Below the pieces are notes generated by a model. That model was not told the origin of the DNA, made no database searches, and saw only the letters and a list, made by a program, of their open reading frames with translations. From Phascolomyces articulosus (lineage: Eukaryota; Mucoromycota; Mucoromycetes; Mucorales; Lichtheimiaceae): a DNA stretch of 64,000 nt. The stretch covers positions 248,001 to 312,000 of the forward strand of contig JAIXMP010000044.1 of NCBI GenBank assembly GCA_025677815.1, in the 5' to 3' direction. Position 1 is the first letter of the stretch. The number at the start of each line of letters is the position of its first letter. The position numbers were made by a program, and so were the translations under genes. Positions 23,401 through 36,310 of this stretch are shown here, piece by piece.

Positions 23401-26400
23401 CTGCCGAAGCACCTTTCGATCCTTGGGGTTTCCCCAGTATGGTAAAGCCTGTTTTTAATACATAACATAAATATTTACTTTATGAGTTAGCAAAGTACAA
23501 ATAAAGGCAAAGCAAATTGATCTTTGATTTTTCTTCTTCCTTTCGTTGTATTACCCTAAAAGATGGTACGAATCTAGATACTTCTTGTTGCCAGTTATGC
23601 AATGTGGAAGCAGGTGCAATGACCAAGAATGGGCCCCAAATATTATGAACCTCAGCAAGGTAAGCCATCAAGGAAATGGATTGTACAGTTTTACCAAGAC
23701 CCATTTCATCAGCAAGAATACCATTGATGCCTTGTTCGTACAAGTTGGCCAACCAATTCAAACCTTTGAGCTGGTAGCTCTTCAATTGGCACATGAGCAT
23801 AGAAGGTTGTTTAATTTCTTCGGTGCCCATACTCGAGGGATCTTGGAAGTTCATGGTATCCACTATTCAAAATAATATATTTTAATATTATTTCTTTTTT
23901 TTTTGACAAAGTTCGAAATGCTCAGCTCAAAAATGATATTACAAGCGTTTACTTACATTGTGCAGCACTCATAGAAATATCAGAAGTATCACTTGCGGCT
24001 AGACGTCGTTCACGAGCGCCTTCATCAAATGCTCTTGTTTGTTCACGCTGTTTCGCCAGTGCATTTTGAGCACTGCGGCGAGCTTGCTCGCGAAGCTTAT
24101 CTTCATCCTCTATAAACAGCATAAACAACAGCATGATAGGGCGAATATTTTGATCATTAATAAACTTGACCATTTATAAAAGCAAAAATTTATCCAACCA
24201 ACAAGTACATATTTTCCTTTTTTCTGTTCTTTCTTACCTTCATCAAAGTCTATATCCTCGAATGCTTGTTCTTCACCGCCAATAACATCCAGTTCTTCCT
24301 GTTCGTCTTCATCAGCTTGTTCTCCTGATGCAGTTGGCGTGGGTTTTTCACTTTCGGGTATAGCTGTTTCTTCATCTTCACTGGTGTCTGCTTTGATTTT
24401 ACGACCGATAAAATGGCTATACAATTCTGTCTGCGTAATCAAGAAGTTTAGTTTACGTGCTTGTCGTTGTGCTTCACGTCTTTCTTCTTCGAGTCGCAAT
24501 TGTTCAAGTGCTTCCTTTTCCGCCTTCTTTCGTAATTCACGCTCTTCCTTTTCATTCTTCTTCCAGAATACCAACATCTAGAAGAATTTCAGAATAAGTA
24601 TCTCACTTATGCGTAAATAGTGCTCCAATATAAAATACTAAAATGGTCCCCTCTTAATTTTTTTTACTCCAGTTACCTCCTTCATTGCACGTTTAGCTCG
24701 GGTTTGTACATCCTTATTGATACGTCCACCTTTTGTAGCAGAACGTCGAACCTCTTTTTGACAATATTGTGCAAGCTTTTTACAATTGCCACCTCGGGTA
24801 GCTTGAACACGCGATAAAATTCTGGCCATCTAAAGATTTTTTATTTATTTATCCTTTATTCAATATCCACGTATTTGCCATAATACTAATCATATAAACA
24901 ATGCTTACCCTTGGGATGTGCTTTCGAGCAATATCCAACCAAACTGCGCGACGCGCTTCTTCCAATTTTTCAGCTGCTGTTTTATCAGGTGGTCTAGCTT
25001 CCACCACTTGATCAGCTGCAGCTGAACCATTTTCTTCCGCTTCATCATTTGCTGCAGTTGAGGTTGTTGCTGCTGCTTTGTTACGATGGGCAATCTTAGC
25101 CTTTTTATGTTTCCGTCGCTGCTGTCGTTCCTTATCTTCTTTAGCTGCTTGAAGTAATAAGGCTGCGGTTGCAGACACAGGTGTTCCATTCACACTACCA
25201 TTGATTTGTTGTTTTAATTCCGGTCCGTAACGTTTTTCATAGATTCGTTGCAAATGATCGTTAATCATGGCATGGCGATGCTTTACAGAAAAAAAATAAA
25301 AAATTAGTTTCTGTCCTTTCAAGCATATACATAAATATAGATATATGTTCTAATAATGGCATTTTCCTATAGTTAAAAAAAACTTACTGCACGCTTATTC
25401 TCATACTCTTCGATCACATTTTGTTTTCGTCGATAAACATCAATCATATATTGAACCATTTCATCCCTATGGGTATTAAAAATCTCTTCATCATCATCGT
25501 CATCCGATATATCCAATTCTTCCAATGTTTTTTCTGTAAGAGTTTTTGCTCTGGAACCATCATGATCACTAATTTCTTCAGCTGAAGAATCATCGCTAAG
25601 CTCATAGCGTCGACGACGTCCTCTTCTAGATCGTGCCTTTCCATCCTGACCTTGTTTTTTATTATGCTTTTGTCCATTCATAGTAGGCTTGGATGATTTC
25701 TTGGAGACCGTGGGTTTTATATTGTCTCTCTCTTTATCCTACGCGATATTAATAATTCAACGATCGTTAAAGAAGAAGAAAAAAAAAACCTGATATAAAT
25801 GTATATAACTTTCACTTTCGCATCCAACAACACATGTCATCTGTGCATCTATACCTCATCTGATGGAAGAACGATAGCAACTGTATTATCGGTTATTGCC
25901 GGTGCAGTTGATCTTGTCTGTATCAGTGGAATATCTTCTGTGTCTGTATCGGAATCAGCCATTTGATACGTTTCCTCAGAATCATTGTTTAACAAGTTTT
26001 TGATACCATTACGGAAAGAAGATGGCTGTTCTTGCGTTGTATCTTCATTCAATGCAGACTGGGATGCTGACGTTAGTATCGGCACAGCAGTCATTGCACT
26101 TGTTGCTGCTGTTGCAGGTGATGAAGATGGTGGTGTAGGTACTACAGAATCTTCCGCCTGCGAAACAGCTGTTGGTTGAGGTGATGGTTGTGCCGGAGGT
26201 GTGGATGGCTGCTGTGTTTGTGTTGGTGATGGTGATGGTACAATGGGTAATTGTGTCCCTGTTGTCGGAGCAGACTTTGATCCTTGTGATTCATAAGAAT
26301 GCTTTGAACTTTCATAAATTGACGGACGATCTGATGAACGTTGCTGCTGTTGTTGTAGCGGTGATAATGATGTTGTCGAAGATCTAGATGGCGTATCGGA

Positions 26401-27599
26401 TGATAATAACTGTGAAATTGACATGATAGGTGATGATGCTGCTTGTGAGCGATCAAAATGATACCCAGCCTGTGGTGGGGATAAATGTTCTTGCTTAGGT
26501 GTTGGCCGTGGTGGTGATACTGGTCTTCCTATTGAGGGTGCATGCAATGGAGCACGATATGATGATGCCTAAAAAATTTTGAAAAAAATAAAAATATGTT
26601 ATTCTTGGATATGAAAAAAGAAAAGAGCTGTTTAAATTTCAAATCATAAAAACTTACTGATTCAGTTGTAATAGCAGTAGTAGTCGTTGCAGAATTAGTG
26701 CCACTCCCACGGGTAGGACCTACCGAAGAGGATTGATTATTTGTCGCATGAGCAGCTCGGATAGGATCATAGGGGGCACTTGAAGTGCTTGTGGTTGTAG
26801 CAGACGAAGTGGGTGATGGTGAATGTATCGGAGGAGGTCTGGGAAGTTGAAACGGTGGACTATTTGTTCCCAAATCAACTGGCAGTGGCAGTGACGGGGC
26901 ACCTGAACGCGCATAATCTCTCTGGGAAGAAGGAGGAGGCGAAGACGAAGACGGTTGATATGAACCAGTATACTGTTGTTGTCGATGTGGAGGAGGCACA
27001 TTCTAGAATTGTTAAAAATATGATTAACATATCAAATAGTTTTAGTATAAGAAAAGCTAGCAATAATAATAATAATAATAATAATAATATAAAGTGTAAT
27101 AATAAATAACCCGTACTTGTGGTGGTAGTGACCGGTGATCACTATAAGGCTGTCTTTCCGCATAATCCCATGATTGAGAAGATGTTGCAGAGTATGAATG
27201 CGATGGAACTGGTGGATAAGGATCTCGATGGCGGTTATAGTCGACTTGTTGAGAAGGAGGTGGGCCAGAAGGACCATAAGGTGGAGGTGGATGCTGTTGT
27301 TGTTGCTGCTGTTGACGATGCATATTTGAAGGAGGGGGTAATGAAGGTTGTGAAGCACCTGTATAACCATTGGATGAAGACCGATAAATGTCCTGCTGTT
27401 GTTCTTCTCTAGTTGGAGAAGAGAATGGTTGATACTCTTGGCGCTGTGGAGCTGAATTTGACGAAGGGTGATGGTTATGGTGGGGCTGCATATTATTATT
27501 ATTATTGTTATTATTGTTATTATTATGTTGTTGTTGCTGTTGTAAAGACCGATCGGAAGATGGTGGTGGTACCTGTTGTCGATGTTGATCAAATGACAT
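20429..27599 (-). CDS. INO80: INO80 chromatin-remodelling ATPase
   Basis: Catalytic subunit of the nuclear INO80 complex, which slides nucleosomes and edits H2A.Z. Eighteen exons, 5' to 3': 27117-27599, 26658-27002, 25855-26568, 25388-25738, 24909-25280, 24677-24829, 24238-24577, 23957-24109, 23555-23862, 23332-23448, 23079-23247, 22619-22983, 22528-22240, 22144-21816, 21726-21151, 21076-20963, 20860-20773, 20700-20429. All phases agree; 1845 residues. The first 500 residues are disordered (Gln, Asn, Pro, Ser). Acidic/basic and DBINO-like helical regions follow. The SNF2 ATPase has DEMGLGKT (1022-1029) and DEAQAIKS (from 1131), then [13 protein letters not shown], the long INO80-type insertion with [10 protein letters not shown], and helicase lobe 2 with [34 protein letters not shown] and [17 protein letters not shown]. 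The C-terminal tail is basic and AT-hook-like ([10 protein letters not shown]). Identity is firm; exon 13/14 joins (GTGATG donor at 22239) are the least certain. Confidence 0.93.
27487..27525. repeat. Trinucleotide run coding for poly-Asn in INO80
   Basis: ATT/GTT units on the plus strand, read as AAT/AAC on the minus strand, encode an Asn run in the first exon of INO80, just after a poly-Gln run. The stretch is prone to length change. Confidence 0.75.
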
Positions 27600-28504
27600 T
27601 AATGCACATCAACAATAGGTTGTTTGGGGAGTATGACGTGTGAGCAAGAAACGATGTTTTATATGTTCTAAAGGAAGAAAAGAAAAAGGCTTTTGTTGTT
27701 CTATATTTTTTTTGCACTCAGTATAGTGTCGGTCCTATTTAAGCACGCTTTCGTTCTTCTGCTGAATTGAGTCCATGGCTATTTCTCTCTCTCTCTCTCC
27801 CGTTTCTTTAAAAGTCACGCAGACGCTATTACTCTTACTTTTTATTTATTTATTTATTTTGCTTTATATCATTTTTTTAATAATCTTTTGATACAAAATT
27901 ACATTACGATTATAATTAAAAGCATGAGGATTTCCAGTTTATTTTATTAAAACAAAAAAAATTGTATTGTTATTTCATATAATTCATTATTAGAACGTTA
28001 TTCATATAAAGATATATTTGAATTCTTTATCCTACATATTTCTCATGACACACTTTACAAAATATTGTATATGTGAAAAAGAGAGAGATAGAAAGATAAT
28101 TTTTTATGAGTATGGACACTCGATTCTTCTAGAGTATGTTGCCCACATAGTTGACGTAACATAATTCTGGCCGTGTGATAATTAAAAATGTGTAAATAGC
28201 AAAAAGAATAGTTCGATGTATCATTTTCTTATTAAGCTAATAAAGATAAATGCACCCATCACTGATTATGAATTGTTCAATCCCCCAAAGAACTTAGGAG
28301 TCCCGCTTACTGCCCAGTGTGAGTTTCTTTTTTGAAGAGTATTCTCAGTGTTCCAGCTTGCGATTTCAAAGATCAATCAAATATAAGGAACTTCAAAGTA
28401 AGATGCAAGTAGAATCACATTTTAAAACATAAAGATTTTATTAAGTATTGGATTGATTCCAAATGTTGGTAGTATTTCAGATGTGTAATTCGAGTTGTGG
28501 GTTT
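27600..28504. promoter_or_regulatory. Upstream region of INO80
   Basis: Contains a (CT)n tract at about 27785-27801 and a (TTTA)n-like run at 27840-27858, both within 260 nt upstream of the INO80 start codon and probably within its promoter or leader. No gene is seen. Confidence 0.4.
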
Positions 28505-29310
28505 ATAAATTCAGAATACATGCCTGGAGTTAAAAAAAAAATACTCAGGTAGTTTTGCTAAAAAATCATTTATCGCAGACGGTAACAAAATGTTCGCAAC
28601 GCATCCTGTCGAAATAGACATGCTTTTTTAGGGCCAATCCATGGACGCTCCCTTTATCATAATATATTTTTTCTTATAAGTAAAATGTAACTTTCTTGAC
28701 TTTATTCACAATTATTATCTTCCTTTTGTAATACTTTCATAACTTACCAAAGCAGGGCTATTATAATATTTTATAATATGTTTGATTCGCTGATATTCTC
28801 GACATGGAAAGGAATACTGATGCGAATATAGAAAAACTATATATCAGTAATATTTTTTATGATGATATATAAGAGAATAATATGAGAGACGGAACATGAG
28901 AAGAGATTTGTTTGGTTGCATTTTATATAATATAATATAAGAAAAGGGAGAGAGCAATAGAATACGTCGATTGTTGAAACACCCTGATCAAAGTCATTAA
29001 CTTAATGTAGTCAATTGAGAACGAGTTTTGGTTAGGTTACATGTATTATTGTACTGATAATAAACCGCAAGGATATAAATCTTTTTACGGCTTTAAACAG
29101 TAGGCAATATATTGCTACGAGCGTAATTTTATGTCATTACTAACCTCCGCCATAGCTTGGTTTTATTTGCTTTATTGTACATTTGAGACAAAATCGAATG
29201 GTTTGTTTTAACCATCCTTTATAAACATTTAAACGAAAGGATGGGGATGACTTTTAGATTTGTTTTTCCAACTTGATATCGACGTTAGATCACCATTTTA
29301 TTGGCGTCAT
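28505..29310 (+). repeat. Dispersed repeat, copy B
   Basis: Second copy of the repeat at 17105-18155, same orientation but about 250 bp shorter through several deletions. It begins near GAATACATGCCTGGAGT and ends near TATCGACGTTAGATCACC. No coding frame is shared. It occupies the divergent spacer between INO80 and the GCLM gene. Confidence 0.75.
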
Positions 29311-29856
29311 TCATTGAGTGAAAATAAACCTTTATCATTATGTAATGAGATTAAATACACTCTTTTACATGTTATAATCAAGAGTATACAGACATATCAT
29401 ATTCACCAATACTGAAGGCAACTGACAATTATATATCATTTTGCTTAGTTTGTAAAAAGAGTATATTTGATGAAATAGGGTTGGTGAATTACAAACTCAT
29501 TATTGCTAACTGATAACAATGATAATAGAGAAAGTGTCTTTTACATATATCGCAATGTTATATGAATGAAATAGTTGTTATATTAATGAAGATGCTTAGA
29601 AATCAAATGTACTTAATAGAGTAACTTGTAAGATTCTCAGGGATATATTATTAATTGTTTTTTTGTATCTATCCAAAAAGCATTTATAAAATTGCGCAAT
29701 TCTAAAGTTTGATTTTCATCCGCCAATCATCTTTCAGTTAAATAAAAAAGGAAATCAAAAATAGGTCCGAACTGACACCTTTTTTTAGCGATCTTTTTTT
29801 TTTTTTTCTTTACTTTTTCCTTTTATTTTTTACTATTTACCTTTATAATTTTCATA
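29311..29856. promoter_or_regulatory. Upstream region of the GCLM gene
   Basis: AT-rich; ends in a poly-T/pyrimidine tract (about 29780-29835) directly before the start codon. No antioxidant-response-type site could be named with confidence. Confidence 0.35.
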
Positions 29857-31093
29857 ATGCCAGCTCAAGCCATTCCGGAATTACTCGATATACCTACTTT
29901 TAAACACTTGACTTTATATACTGGCAATGTTATGAGAACAAGTGTTGCAGGAAGAAACAAAGTACTCAGTAAAAAATCAAATACCGAGGTGTGTATTTGT
30001 GTGTGTTTTTATCATTAAACTTTTTGTTGAAATATGGAAAGTACAAGAAGAAGCAAAATGACGAGTTCTTACCGCTTTGATAATTTTGGTGTATACCTAT
30101 TTTTTTATTAGCTGCTCAATGCAATTGATGATACATTGTATACTTCTCTTGATGGAAATGAACCTTCTTTCCGTTATCATGAGCAACAATCGATTTTGGA
30201 AGTGCCTGATCTTCGATCACGTAGCCGAATTTTACCAGAAGATCGAGATGATGTTGAAGTAACAGGTATATATAATACATATTCTTCTTGGACGGGGCCA
30301 ACAATAGATGAAAGTGGAATGATAGTTCTTATTTAATAAGAAACATGTAAACCTCCTTTATATATATATTAGCCAAATTATTTTATTTGGGAGGAAAACA
30401 AGAAAATGATGATGCATTATATATTCGTTCAAGTGTGCAACATCTTCAAAAACTTCTTGGAGTAGATACAATTGATACATTTCTTGTTTCATTGGGAGAG
30501 GGACAAGTATCGTCTGCATGGCAACAACTAGAAACATTGCATCAACAAAATATTCTCAGCAAATTGGGTGTAGTGGATTTCTCGCATGAACAACTTGAAT
30601 CTATTTTATCTGACCCTTCTATTAGAGTGAAGCCATCCATTAACCAAATTAACGTGGATCAATGTTGTACTATGCCGTCGGCAATGATCGATCTTGCAAA
30701 GCATCATCATATTGAATTATTACATAACGGTGATCGAGCTGGTAAGTTGATATGAATTGTTATTATTCATGCATAAAATGAAGGAGCAACAAAAAAAAAG
30801 GTTTTGCTTACTAATTATTTCTTTGGATGGCTATAAAATCTTGAAAGATATTCTTGATACCGAGTCACTTTCTATATTGTTACGGAAACACAATATCCGC
30901 GCCACAGTAGCGCCTCAATTTGTTATCAAGTATCATGTGTTTGTAAAATGCAGAAGCGTTGTCAGCGATAAAGGGTAAAGTGATTTTTTTTTATTGGGAG
31001 AAGGGGGAACCTATGTTTTGATACGGTCCAATAACTTGAATATTTTATATATATTATTATAGATATGTGGTAGTAGGCGATTCGTTACCATAG
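29857..31093 (+). CDS. Glutamate-cysteine ligase modifier subunit
   Basis: Five exons: 29857-29988, 30112-30265, 30373-30741, 30848-30974, 31063-31093; 270 residues, the usual size for GCLM (gamma-glutamylcysteine synthetase regulatory chain). The fold is aldo-keto-reductase-like but non-catalytic. Recognisable blocks are LTLYTGNVMR at the start, then DALYIRSSVQHLQKLLGVD and IDTFLVSLGE, then the conserved WQQLETLHQQNILSKLGVVD and KPSINQINVDQCC, and the C-terminal YHVFVKCRSVVSDKGYVV. It binds the catalytic subunit and lowers feedback inhibition by glutathione, so it sets glutathione synthesis in the cytosol. The exon 4 acceptor (GAAAG) is weak but gives the conserved frame. Convergent with the Rac gene. 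Confidence 0.87.
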
Positions 31094-31158
31094 CACATTT
31101 TTTAAACACATTTTATATATTGATATAAATAAGACGAAATCCCCAAACGAAAGAACAA

Positions 31159-31207
<49 letters not shown>

Positions 31208-32038
31208 GAATAATATGGTATGAAAAAAACAAAGAAAAAAGATATGGGAGACTGGGAAGTATGATCTACTTTTTTTCGGTTATATATACATATCTTGTAG
31301 TGCGGTATAAATATTTTATTTACAGAATATGAATAGTGACTGGAAACATATAATAAGAATGATGTATAAATAAGCTTGTTTACATATTTGTTATTGTATT
31401 ATTTAGAACAATATAACATATGCACACTATGTCAATGTAAAGAATATTTGATAGCTATCTGTAAATAATTTTGAGTATTTTCCCAATATAGTAGGTATAG
31501 TGCATATATTGTTTTTTTTCACGACTCTTTGGGTTTATAAGGTTTCTAAATTCTGTTTCAGGAATTTTATAGTTTGACACACATACAATATTATTCCTAG
31601 AATGAATCTTTGAAATAAAGGCCTCAAGCAGAGAGTAACCTCATGATGCAACACATTTTTACCAATATGTTGATGTAAAAAAGATCTACATCATATGTTA
31701 TTCATAACAGTGTTATTATAAAAAATATATTTGCTTTTTTTTTTGACAGTCCAGATTTATCTTTAATATAATTGCAAGAAATGATCTGTAAATCAATCAT
31801 TCTCCAAAATAATAATAATAATAATAATAACGAGATATAAAGCACAATAAAATGTGATGAGGCATGGGGGAAAAGATAAAAAAGGACTATGTGGGTAAAG
31901 GAGCAAGAGAATAAAATGTTATATATAAACTAGGGCTTTTGTATAAGAGAATTTCATTTTCAAAAAGAAAAACAAGAAAGGAGGATGATCAATGGGATAA
32001 AGCAAGACAACAAACATAAAGGCAGAAAACATAGAAAT
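31094..32038. other. Convergent 3' spacer with AAT microsatellites
   Basis: 945 nt between the ends of the GCLM (+) and Rac (-) genes. It carries (AAT)n runs at about 31160-31206 (roughly 15 units) and 31808-31830. No gene is seen. Confidence 0.65.
31160..31206. repeat. (AAT)n microsatellite
   Basis: Perfect run of about fifteen AAT units downstream of the GCLM gene, probably within or near its 3' UTR. Confidence 0.9.
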
Positions 32039-33597
<1,559 letters not shown>

Positions 33598-34160
33598 GGT
33601 ATATATAATCTAAAATAAAAAGGAAGAAAGAAGTTGGAGCTGTGTAAGGATAAAAGAAGTACGGAGCTGCAGTGGTTACGGTTTTCTCGTCCAATGATAT
33701 TTCGATACAGCGTAGCCAATGGGAGTTAATTATTGTGTTAGCATAATATATTTTGGTGGCGAGTATGGTGATTTTACGTTTCCACATAGATCCTGCTGTT
33801 TTCTGCATTACATAGCAATAAACAATCATAGAGTATATGGTGCTAGATTTACACAATACATTTTTATTATAGTGAGTGACTGACTACATCCAAGATATTT
33901 TCTTCACAATACCATGCAGATATACTTTTTTTTGTGATATGATAAATCTTCTCCTTTTTGTAAAAATACCCTATCCTCTACGGCCACATAGAACTTGTTT
34001 GATTCTTCTTTTCAAATTTCTCTTTCTTTCTTCTCTATTATATCTATTACAAAGAAAAAAAATATTAAAACGCACAGTTACTCAAATACTGATCGCTTCT
34101 TTACATACAATTGTATTTATCATTTTCTATTCTTTCTAACAACCTGATTAATCATCTAAC
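33598..34160. promoter_or_regulatory. Upstream spacer between divergent genes
   Basis: About 560 nt upstream of the Rac gene (-) and before the open frames at 34161 (+). Pyrimidine-rich near 34005-34050. No gene is seen. Confidence 0.35.
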
Positions 34161-35776
34161 ATGAGTTATTCAAAAAAAAAAAAGAAAAAGAAAAAAGATA
34201 CTAGTCAATTTTTTAAATACTTACTTTTTTTATTACATTTGTTTTTCTACGTAGTTATATCGACTTATGGTACCCTTTTGAATCATTCTGTATTTTACTC
34301 TTACTGGTTTGGTTCAAAGTTTTCCTTTGTATCATCATCATCATCCTATCTGGTCGTTATTAAAGTATTTGGTTCTGGTGTAACTGCCACTCTGTTATTC
34401 ACGCATGTGTAAAGTAATATTTTCATTTCGTCCACTGGGCTAATATTGTCCAAAGAGTTCTATAATGGAAGAAGAAATGCAATCACAAACTTAAATCATC
34501 CATCCATTCACCATGATACACTTTAGTCCTTTACAGTGTGGTTTATTTTGTTATATACAAGAGAATCAAAAATGTTATTGGCTATGGGTGCAATCGCTTT
34601 TACTTTTTTTTTTTGTAAACTCTTTCTGCTATATAGGATGTTACTTTTTCAACTTTTATTCCACAACAACTATAGTGCATTGTCTGAATAATATAACTTG
34701 TGAGATAAATATTCCAAAAAGTAAATGAAGAACGAACAGAAAGAGTTCAAAGTTTGTTACTGTTTTGAAATTTTAAGCAGGGACAGTTAAAAAAAAGCAA
34801 ACATCATCTTTTAAGAGGATGCTACATATTTCAATGAGGCATCTCTGAAGGACCTTCTCAATAAATGGTAATCAAATTACATGCATATAAAAACAAATAT
34901 GCAACTACAATCCTACAAGTTTACCATGGCATCGTATTTTAAATATTACAAGGCTATATAGAATATTTTTTAAGAATCAGCGAGTAAAATTGGTAGAAGC
35001 ATTCAGTTATGCTGAATTAATCAATCGAAGAAATAACATATTACGTATACTACTACGGCGGCTCATGTTTATTGTTTTTGAATAACTATTCTGCATACGT
35101 ACCTGCACAAATATGCAACGTTATCCACTATTATTTAGATTCTTTTATTGTATACTACTACTCAACTATATGTGGCTTCATTATATTGTCTATATATATC
35201 TATTATATATACTTTCTTATTTCTCAATGCTTATATTTTCTATCTTTTATGGAAATACGTGAATAAACTTTATAAGATGAACATCAAGTGTTATATGTTT
35301 GATGATGATAATACATCGCATGCAAGTATATGCATATCCGTTTATCGTTTTTTTTTTCTGCAGCTGTTTGTCTGATAAATCCATAGATGGAAATCATCGA
35401 CATTTAAGTTATTTTTGGATAATTTTTTCTTTCCCCAAGTTTATTATGTTTTTATATAATTCTTCTGAAGATGCTTGTCATACATAACCCTTTGTTTATT
35501 TATAAACAAATTGTGTGTAGCTCAATTAAAAGTAAACTGACAAAACGGTGGAGGAGGGAGGCGTTCTTTCCAAACATTCAACGCGTTATTTTCTTTATTA
35601 TTCATCGTATCATCACCATCATCATCATGTCACTTCCTTTATTATTTGCATTACCCATCAGCGTTGTCATTATCTTTTTTCCTACAGTATATACACGTTT
35701 CATATCTCTCGGTGATGCTTCGTGGGTAATGTCAGCACATGTAAAAATTATGTGCCACCGTTATTTGTTATCGTGA
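34161..35776 (+). CDS. Unresolved multi-pass membrane protein gene (approximate span)
   Basis: A series of exon-like segments on the plus strand codes for hydrophobic helices. The first, 34161-34406, starts MSYSKKKKKKKK followed by KYLLFLLHLFFYVVISTYG. It splices in phase 0 (donor GTGTAA, acceptor CTTTAG) to 34527, which reads SFTVWFILLY and then MGAIAFTFFFCKLFLLYRM. Further on come VEAFSYAELINRRNNILRIL (about 35000), YTTTQLYVASLYCLYISIIY (about 35152), YFWIIFSFPKFIMFLYNSS (about 35407) and IITIIIMSLPLLFALPISVV (about 35602). I count six to seven probable transmembrane segments, so a receptor or transporter is possible, but the later exon borders could not be settled and no family was recognised. 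It could also be partly decayed. Confidence 0.4.
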
Positions 35777-36310
35777 ACATCCATCATAAATAGGCTACTT
35801 TCAGTGGGTACGTTCCTTCAAGTATGGGTTAGGTATCTTGTTTTTGCCTGGGACAATAGGGTCGTCTATTATCTAAGTTAAACCACAAGATATGTTGCCT
35901 GTACCAAAAAGAAGGACCGACAAGTTGCTTCTTATTTCTCGATATGTGATACGAGTGGCTAGTAAAAAGAGCACACAGACAGAGTAGAACGGTGTATTAG
36001 CTATTTGCCCCTTCCTCTCTAACAGCAGTCCATATTTGTTTCATGAATATACCATATAACGTTTTTGTATTCGTATATGATTATATTACACAGTTCATCG
36101 AAGTATTTTGATTGTGTTAATGATATGATATTTTTATTATTATAACAATAATAATTATAAGACAACCCAATAGTTAGGTTCATAGAAAGGAAAATGAGAA
36201 TAATGGTGTATAAAGTACGTAATACTGGGTTTAGTATAATGTTGAGTGACAATGTAAAAAAAAAGGGTGTAAGGGAGTTAGAACTACAATATATTGTTTA
36301 TATATTATTC
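35777..36310. other. Spacer, no gene seen
   Basis: AT-rich stretch between the membrane-protein locus and the 3' end of isocitrate lyase. It presumably holds the isocitrate lyase 3' UTR. Nothing else is recognised. Confidence 0.55.

Noticed and set aside
27032..27643. Open frames rich in His, Ile or Tyr around the INO80 start
   Set aside because: Shadow frames of the CAA/AAT repeats in exon 1 of INO80.
31160..31206. (AAT)n run as a CRISPR-like or coding repeat
   Set aside because: It is a simple microsatellite without spacers or an open frame of biological character.
34161..34412. Small stand-alone 83-residue poly-Lys membrane protein
   Set aside because: The frame continues better through an in-phase splice to 34527, so a separate tiny gene is less likely.
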